The notes below the pieces were generated by a model. The model was not told the DNA's origin. It did not search any database and saw only the letters and a program-made list of their open reading frames with translations. A DNA stretch of 64,000 nucleotides from Plumapathes pennacea (lineage: Eukaryota; Cnidaria; Anthozoa; Antipatharia; Myriopathidae), in the NCBI GenBank assembly GCA_964036295.1, contig OZ038464.1, forward strand, positions 28,160,008 to 28,224,007, read 5' to 3'. This document shows positions 58,401 through 64,000 of this stretch, piece after piece. The position numbers were made by a program, and so were the translations under genes. How positions within the stretch are numbered: position 1 is the stretch's first letter; the number at the start of each line of letters is the position of its first letter.

Positions 58401-61400
58401 TGGACATTTATAGAGTGTTTACATGTTACTAACACTTACTTTAAATCAGACTCAAACAGCTTCAAATAGCCTGTTTTGTCTTTGAGAACATTGATCTTCT
58501 CAGTCATGTTGGATTTTTCTTATTGGCAGGGTGGCAAAGCCATGTTAAACTACGAAGGACAGGTGTTTGTGTGCTCTCAGAGGGAAGTGTATTGCTTGGT
58601 TCAACTGTCATTTGATAAACAGGTCAGTGGTTGAGGATTTAACCCACTGACAGCTTCAATTTTTCCCTTGTGTCCATGTACCGTATTGTAATGCGCGAGC
58701 ATTAGGTGCTAGCAAGTATTGAGTTGAGTTCGTTAATCGAATGTAATGCGCGAGCATGAGGCGTTCACGTGTGTAAGTTTAGTCCGTTTGTTATCCGTTA
58801 AGTGTTAGCGTATGTAGTAAATTCCGTTAAAGTGGCGACTGATAGCGAATCGGTTAGCGTGTGTCTAGTATAAAAGGGATCACAAGCCGTTGTGGTACGA
58901 GTTTTGTACGGGAGTTTTGTACGGGAGTTTGTACGAGAGTTTCGTACGAGTCATTAGTGACCTTAAGCAGCGACGACGAGAACGTCGACGTGGACGGGAA
59001 TATGACGTCAGAGCATAAAAAGGACTGGGACGAGAACCGCGTCCTTTGGCGCGATAAAACAAACTTAAGCAAGCCGCGCGTGTCGACGAGAACGGCAAAT
59101 CTATTTGTTTAGTTCGCGAATAAAATGGCCTCTTTAAGAGAACTTCGAGACGTGCTTCTGTTGTACCATGACGAAGGAATAATTGACGACGAGGAGTTGA
59201 TCATCCTTCATGACTTGTACCAATCGAAAAATCCCGACTTTCCATACCAAAGTTATCCTGCTTTTAATTTAGACGAACTTGATGACTCCGAATGCGTTGC
59301 CGAGTTTCGAGTTCAAAAGCAGCATATTCCCCTCTTGGCACACCATCTTCAAATTCCAGCCACCTTCCGCTGTCAGCAACGCTCCGTCTGCGATGGCATA
59401 GAAGGCCTCTGTATGCTGCTTAGACGCCTCTCCTACCCGTGCAGGTACGGAGACATGATTCCGCGCTTCGCGAGGCCAGTGCCTGTTTTAAGTATGGTTA
59501 CTAACACTGTTCTGGACTACATCTACGAGCATCACGGGCACAGAATCATTCAGTGGAACAACGCAATTATGAGCCCACCTCAGCTACAGCTTTATGCTGA
59601 TGCCATCGCTGCCCACGGTGCTCCACTTGATAACTGCTTTGGCTTTATTGATGGCACTGTCAGGCCGATATGTCGTCCGGGACAAAACCAAAGGATAGTG
59701 TACAATGGACACAAGCGGGTGCATGCACTTAAGTTTCAATCTGTTGCTTTGCCAAATGGGATAATTGGCAACCTGTATGGCCCAGTTGGTAAGTCTTTTA
59801 AAAATGGAAGGAAGTTTATCTTTATTTCACTGGGACATATTTACTTTATCTCGCACATTATGTTCAATTGACCTGTGTTTTTTGTTGGTTACAGAGGGAA
59901 GAAAGCATGATGCTGGAATGCTGGCTGACTCAGGCCTCCTACAAACTATGGAGCAGTTTGCAGTCTCTCCGACTGGTCAGCAAATGTGCCTATATGGTGA
60001 TCCTGCCTACCCACTCAGGGTGCACTTGCAAGGACCATTTAGGAATGCTGTTCTACCTCCTCAGATGCAGGAGTATAATGCTGCAATGAGTGCAGTGCGA
60101 GTGTCAGTTGAGTGGCTGTTTGCAGATATTATAAATTACTTTAAGTTTATGGACTTCAAAAAAAATTTGAAAATCAGGTTGAGTAGCGTTGGTAAAATGT
60201 ATGTTGTGTGTGCCATTCTCCGAAATGCTCTCACATGCCTTTATGGCAACCAAACATCAGCCTTTTTTCAGTTGGATCCACCAACATTACAGGAGTACTT
60301 TGCATAAACTACCTAATAAAGCCATGTTCATTTCATTTCATTGCATGGTTATCTGAGTCCCATACCAGCAGAAAAGCTGATCTACATTCCAAAGTAAAGG
60401 GCAATTGAGATCTCTACTTTACCATAAATGTAACAAGACAAAGCAAAACAAAAATGAAGACTTGTTTTGCTTGAATAAATATGAAAAGGGTACGAAACTG
60501 TCCACAATGTATGTTTAATAAACCAAACATCTTCAGTATAATGTAAATAAACACTTGCAGTCCTTGTTTCAGGTACATAACAGGTTTATATAATTTTGAT
60601 AAATCTCAATTCAGTCTTTTTAGAATGTCAAAGCACACAAACATGCGTGATCATAAGTGTCTTCTAAAATAAGTTTGCCAAGTCATGTATGAAAATAGAA
60701 ACTCAACGACCAAATCAACAGACCTCTGAGGACAACATGTGCATAAAATGAACGGAATACAGTGTTGCTGTTTCAGAAAACATTAAACACAGCAGTCATG
60801 AAAAACAACAAGTTTCCAGTTGCCAACTACACTGGTACTTTTCAAAATCCTCCCTTTCGTAGTTGATAAACAGAGCAAAACATACTGGAATACTTTCATG
60901 AACGCTTGACCTTTTCGAGCAGGTTCGCCAAAAGCTGGTTTTGTTGTTGTTGTTGCTGCTGTTGCTGCAGGAACAGGGCCTGAAAATTTTGCTGCTGTTG
61001 CTGCATGATTGTCAGCATGTCCTGTTGCTGCTTCTGCAGTTGTTTGTTTTGGTTCTCCATGAGTCGCTCTTGCACCATTCTTTGTTCGTAATCCTTCTTC
61101 TTCCAAGCCATTTCTTCATTCTTGAGAACCGAATCTCTCTCATGTTTTTCTCTCAGGTACAGATAAACGTCGGAGCTTTGCCTTCTTCCCTTCTTTGGTG
61201 GTAGTTCCCCTTCCTCTGCAATATCAGCACCATGTCTTCTTTTATTTGTGCCAAGACGTTCCATAGCTTTTATCCTCACCTCCTCAGCAGCGGCTTTGTC
61301 GCTTGCATTTTTCTTTGCTGTGACAGTCGCATCTTTCTCTCTCTCTTGATCAGCTAGTTTTTCTTTCTCAAGAATATCAGCCAATGCTGCATCCACTTCT

Positions 61401-63617
61401 GTTTCTTCGCATTCTATTCCTGAAGCTCTCTCTTCCGTTCGTATCTTTTGTTTGTGTTTGGTGAGCAGAAGGGTCAAACGATCTCTCACAGACCTCTTGG
61501 TTACTCTGAACTGCGGTTGGCTTATTCCATTCAGACTCTTAGCTATCTGATCCCATATCTCGCCCCTCTCTTTACTCCGTTTCGGAAACCTGAACGGTTC
61601 CGATACAAGAACTTCTCGGCAAAGTAGTTGATCATGCTGTTCGGACCATTCCATATGATTTCTAAAAAAATATATATTCCAGCACTCAAGATTCACAATA
61701 TTGCAAATTCTTGTTAATGATCGAAAGAGGATAAACATTACACGAACTATGCAACCAAAAGCAAATCAGTCAAGAATTTCATTCAGCATTACCTTTGCTG
61801 ATCCGCCATGGCGATGCTGCAAAACGCAAAGAAACAACCAAATGTAAGCGATCGCAGTGAGTTTCTCCTTGAAATACAAACGAAAACTTGTATTTGCTCC
61901 ATGGGAACATTATGCTTTGGTCAAAATGAACCGAAAGTAAGAAAAAATCAGTTTGTATACTTACGTTCACCAGAAGACGGCAAAATCACCCCTCCCACGT
62001 TCTCAACACAAGGAGGACGACGTGTGACGTACATATTGACATGCGCAATGATGCATAATCTGCTTTTTTTACTTCCGGTCGTCCACGTCGACGTTCTCGT
62101 CGTCGCTGCTTAAGGTCACTATTTTGTATGAGTCGACGTACTGTTGAGAGGTTAATACAGTTGGACGTTGTTGAAGCTCTGTTTCCTGTGTTTGTGGACC
62201 CTGGGTACGTTACAGTGTGTACAGTCAAACCTCGCTATTTTGAACTCGGTTAATTCAAAGTCCGCCGTTATTTCGAAGTCAAGCCGAATCCCCTTGGAGT
62301 AATTTTTTCAGTCATTTACTATCGGCTATTTTGAAACCTTGCTATTTCGAACTTTTTTTCATGTCCCGTGTGACCTCGAAATAGCAGGGTTTGACTGTAT
62401 ATGATAAGAATTCAGTAAATGATAGCTTGCGCAGGTAAATGATAATATATTTGACAGAGTTTTCTATCTGTTTTCGTATTAGGTTCAAATGCTCATTAAT
62501 GAGAGGAGAGTTAACGAGGCTTTACAGCTGGCCCATGTTGCCATGGAAACCACAACAGGCTCTACACGGGATGAAAAGGCAATCAATCATGCTTTTTTAA
62601 TATTGTTTTCTTCCAGAATATATAAACACTTCCATCTTTCCATCTCAGCTCAGCTGTATTGATATTGCTCTGTCCCTATCTTCTGTCTGTTTGTGTCTAT
62701 TCTATGACTGACTGCCTGTCTGTCTGTCTCGCCGCAGCTTCTCAGCCGTGCACAGCAACAAGCTGGATTTGTCTACATGGCGGAGGGCTACTTCACAGAG
62801 GCAAGGGACTTGATGACAGAGGGGAGATTGGATCCAAGAGAGGTTACTGTGCTGCATGCAAATTTATTATTTTCAAATATGTCATGATATTTTGTTTATT
62901 TTCTCATTACTGATATTTAATGTATCATATTCTTCCTTTAGCTGATCGTCCTTTTCCCATCCCTTCTGACGTCCACCTGGAAGTACTTTCCTTCAAAAGA
63001 CCTGCAAGAAATCAAGGAGATCAGTGGACTTGGTAAGCTTGAAGAACCCAGTTGAAATGTCATCAGTTATTATAAAGAATGGGTCATAAATCACCACAAA
63101 TTATACTTTTGTCTCAGAACCGTCTTCGGTTGAAGGTTGAATGTACTCGTGTGTCATTGCTTTGGTTTTACTATGTTTTCAGATTGGTTCAATTAAGTTT
63201 AGGGGCATTCTTTTCTAACCAGGAACAACTAACAATAATCATTCATTCAACATTGCAAATGAGCAAATTTGATCAAATTTGTTTTAATTTTTTTTCAGTG
63301 AAGGGAAGTAAAAGATTTCTTGCCGAAGCCAAGCAGTTTCTCCTTAAATATCTGGTAAGTTAGCTCAGTGTGGGGACCATTTTAGGCAATAAATACGTGA
63401 AAGCTAATATAGGACTTCCCGTTTACCCTTCAAATTCCTTGGGTCACAATTTTTAGTACCGTATCTTTGCATTTGTGCAAAATGTGAAATTACCATATCT
63501 TAACCATTTTTATACATTTGTCCAGGAACCGGACACTGCTTTATCAACATTATTTCTGTGAAATTTCAGGAAGAGGCGAGACAGGAACACCACTACAAAC
63601 ACGCAGAGTACAAAGAG
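52481..63617 (+). CDS. TGFBRAP1: TGFBRAP1/Vps3-type CORVET subunit, 5' part
   Basis: Eighteen exons (455 codons) before the window edge: 52481-52555, 52632-52684, 53228-53321, 53874-53937, 54031-54065, 55923-55958, 56169-56225, 56694-56801, 56938-57015, 57428-57490, 57895-58058, 58316-58364, 58530-58622, 62483-62578, 62738-62842, 62942-63032, 63299-63354 and 63570-63617; all phases agree. It starts MSFKAFELAPVIEK and reads IECLDCAIQNLYLGTSD. A CNH beta-propeller occupies about the first 310 residues (EEFLLNGPTNVLGMF and SQRAPLSWAEEVRALGYSFP are clear TGFBRAP1 signatures). Then comes the start of the Vps39-type helical solenoid (QMLINERRVNEALQLA, AEGYFTEARDLM). The subunit tethers Rab5 endosomes in the CORVET complex. 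The last donor (GAG|gtgtgc) shows it continues. Introns 7 and 14 begin with GC. Intron 13 holds a Harbinger element. Confidence 0.93.
53430..53824 (-). mobile_element. tRNA-Ser-derived SINE in TGFBRAP1 intron 3
   Basis: On the minus strand the head has a pol III A box TGGCCGAGTGG (53816-53806) and B box GGTTCAAGTCC (53771-53761). Between them AGACTTGAAATTT resembles the anticodon arm of tRNA-Ser(TGA). The acceptor stem does not pair and the variable arm is short, so it is not a functional tRNA. The body contains AACAGGGTATATTTGTC and, at the far end, GGGAGTACCCTCC-type sequence. The 3' limit is uncertain. Confidence 0.6.
54653..55840. mobile_element. 1.2-kb non-autonomous DNA transposon with GTTACGGAGGGGAA arrays
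   Basis: Ends GGGTCATTCCACAGTATTT and the inverted complement of GGGTCATTCCGCAGTATTTT. Flanked by CTTA at 54649-54652 and 55841-55844. The word GTTACGGAGGGGAA or its complement occurs about nine times inside, in both orientations (54677, 54847, 55044, 55058, 55277-55325, 55480, 55646). A 115-codon frame inside has no known domain. Lies in TGFBRAP1 intron 5. The 4-bp duplication is compatible with Sola-like elements but the class is not settled. Confidence 0.8.
59125..60307 (+). CDS. Harbinger transposase (HARBI1/DDE_4-like nuclease)
   Basis: Two exons, 59125-59788 and 59895-60307 (GTTG|gtaagt, ttacag|AGGG), give 358 residues. The catalytic triad is visible: Asp176 in GFIDGTVRP, Asp257 in YGDPAYPL and Glu294 in VSVEWLF, with the KHDAGMLADSGLL word between the first two. 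The N-terminal part has the helical region (FRCQQRSVCDGIEGLCMLL) common to Harbinger nucleases. The enzyme cuts and rejoins the element ends with the help of the SANT-type partner encoded opposite. The stop is followed eight bases later by AATAAA (60315-60320). All catalytic residues are present, so it may be active. Confidence 0.95.
60896..61809 (-). CDS. Harbinger Myb/SANT-like DNA-binding partner
   Basis: Two exons, 61809-61793 (MADQQ) and 61661-60896, joined at CAAAG|gtaatg and tttttag|AAATC, give 260 residues. Residues about 9-90 look like a Myb/SANT (MADF-like) domain: MEWSEQHDQLLCREVLV, RGEIWDQIAKSLN and VTKRSVRDRLTLLLTKHK. Next is an acidic and then a basic stretch (LPPKKGRRQ), then a long coiled coil rich in Gln with runs of up to nine Gln. 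In known Harbingers this partner binds the subterminal DNA and brings the transposase to the nucleus. Assignment of role is by family and location. Confidence 0.9.
62222..62397. mobile_element. Tigger-like MITE
   Basis: 176 bp, starts CAGTCAAACCTCGCTATTTT and ends GAAATAGCAGGGTTTGACTG. TA duplications at 62220-62221 and 62398-62399. In TGFBRAP1 intron 13, just right of the Harbinger. Confidence 0.8.
63146..63240 (+). repeat. Dispersed repeat with paired CCAAT-like boxes, copy C
   Basis: TGTCATTGCTTTGGTTTTAC, AGATTGGTTCAATTAAG and TTTCTAACCAGGA follow the order seen in the copies at 3484 and 8460. In TGFBRAP1 intron 16. Confidence 0.5.
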
Positions 63618-63860
63618 GTGTGCAATATCTGCTGACGTTAAATGGGAAAACCTAGAAGCTCCGTTCAACAGCAACGTGAACTTTAGGTTTCATTTGACAG
63701 TTCAGGAGTTGGAAGTTTTCTAGGTCGAGCTGGCAGTGATAGGGTGAAAATAAAAATGTACGAGTAGTTTGCAATGAAGACATTCTGTGCCTGTTCTGTT
63801 CTGAGGAAGCCACACGCCCATCCCCTTCTTCTGACGTTTGTCACGGAGCGCCCACATCGC

Positions 63861-63956
63861 AGGCTCAATCCCCAGTCGTTGGTGTTTCGGCGCCCGCGAT
63901 CTTTATGGTGGGGAGGATCGCGGGCGCTGAAACACCAACGGCTAGGGACTGAGCCT
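63861..63956. repeat. Palindrome with 41-bp arms and 14-bp loop
   Basis: AGGCTCAATCCCCAGTCG followed by GTTGGTGTTTCGGCGCCC pairs with the right arm ending ACTGAGCCT; four or so mismatches over 41 bases. In the TGFBRAP1 intron at the right window edge. Confidence 0.8.
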
Positions 63957-64000
63957 AGTGACGATCATATTGTACGGTGCGCTTTCATCACAGCTAGCTA

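Larger units (their letters stand above)
58956..62120. mobile_element. Complete PIF/Harbinger transposon, 3165 bp
   Basis: Terminal inverted repeats of 41 bp are identical at the two ends, beginning AGTGACCTTAAGCAGCGACG. ATT flanks both sides (58953-58955, 62121-62123); a TA duplication with a one-base shorter element is an alternative reading. It carries two convergent genes, a DDE transposase on the plus strand and a Myb/SANT-like protein on the minus strand, the standard autonomous Harbinger layout. Identical ends and intact frames indicate a young copy. It sits in TGFBRAP1 intron 13. Confidence 0.93.
58687..62214. mobile_element. Possible solo LTR interrupted by the Harbinger element
   Basis: Outside the Harbinger, 58687-58955 and 62121-62214 together form about 360 bases. 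They start TGTAATGCGCGAGC, hold a TATAAAAGG box (58871) and a short GTACGGGAGTTT tandem repeat, and end GGGTACGTTACA, so TGTAA...TTACA termini are seen. The flanking target repeat is weak (GTAT/GTGT). Inference. Confidence 0.3.

Noticed and set aside
1-64000. CRISPR arrays, bacterial operons or prophage
   Set aside because: No direct-repeat-spacer structure, no Shine-Dalgarno-led gene strings; all genes have eukaryotic introns.

Overview
The window is animal genomic DNA, most likely from a cnidarian (anthozoan, perhaps a stony coral). Genes are broken into many short exons with GT-AG (and a few GC-AG) introns. The readable genes are metazoan (a FoxN1/4 forkhead factor, a p24 cargo receptor, DPH2, TGFBRAP1/Vps3). 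The rest is thick with DNA transposons, MITEs, foldback repeats, and fragments of immune-type domains (death domain, CHAT) that are expanded in anthozoans. The taxon is an inference from gene content and repeat style; no rRNA or mitochondrial marker is present.

Layout. (1) 1-14.7 kb: a cluster of three paralogous intracellular trypsin-like serine peptidases, two on the minus strand (1023-2114, 6798-8445) and one on the plus strand (about 10543-14361). They share the protease exon but carry different N-terminal modules; the third has a PDZ domain. A 3' tail of a fourth copy survives at 14580-14695, and non-coding blocks around the genes are duplicated. (2) 16.7-21.0 kb: a p24 gamma-type (TMED1/5-like) gene of three exons whose second intron holds a 1.1-kb non-autonomous DNA transposon. 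(3) 24.5-28.3 kb: a four-exon FoxN1/4 gene on the minus strand. (4) 31.1-39.1 kb: DPH2 in sixteen exons. (5) 39.7-42.0 kb: a broken CHAT-domain fragment followed by a two-exon death-domain gene, both on the minus strand. (6) 42-52.4 kb: no intact gene recognised; MITEs, palindromes, repeats and a deleted second copy of the death-domain gene. (7) 52.48 kb to the right edge: the first eighteen exons of TGFBRAP1. Its introns have been invaded by a SINE, a 1.2-kb TIR element and a complete 3.2-kb PIF/Harbinger transposon encoding both a DDE transposase and a Myb/SANT-like partner.

The housekeeping genes (TMED, DPH2, TGFBRAP1) are independent neighbours; nothing suggests co-regulation. The locus most worth following is the left cluster. 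Two divergent proteases share an identical linker-exon length and phase and the same protease exon but differ completely at the N-terminus, and the third has yet another N-terminus. This looks like module exchange in an intracellular protease-effector family. A death-domain gene with an unrecognised C-terminal domain lies 26 kb away beside a CHAT remnant. A functional link between these is only a hypothesis.

Exon limits were placed by eye from open frames, splice signals, phase agreement and remembered family sequence; no alignment or transcript was available.
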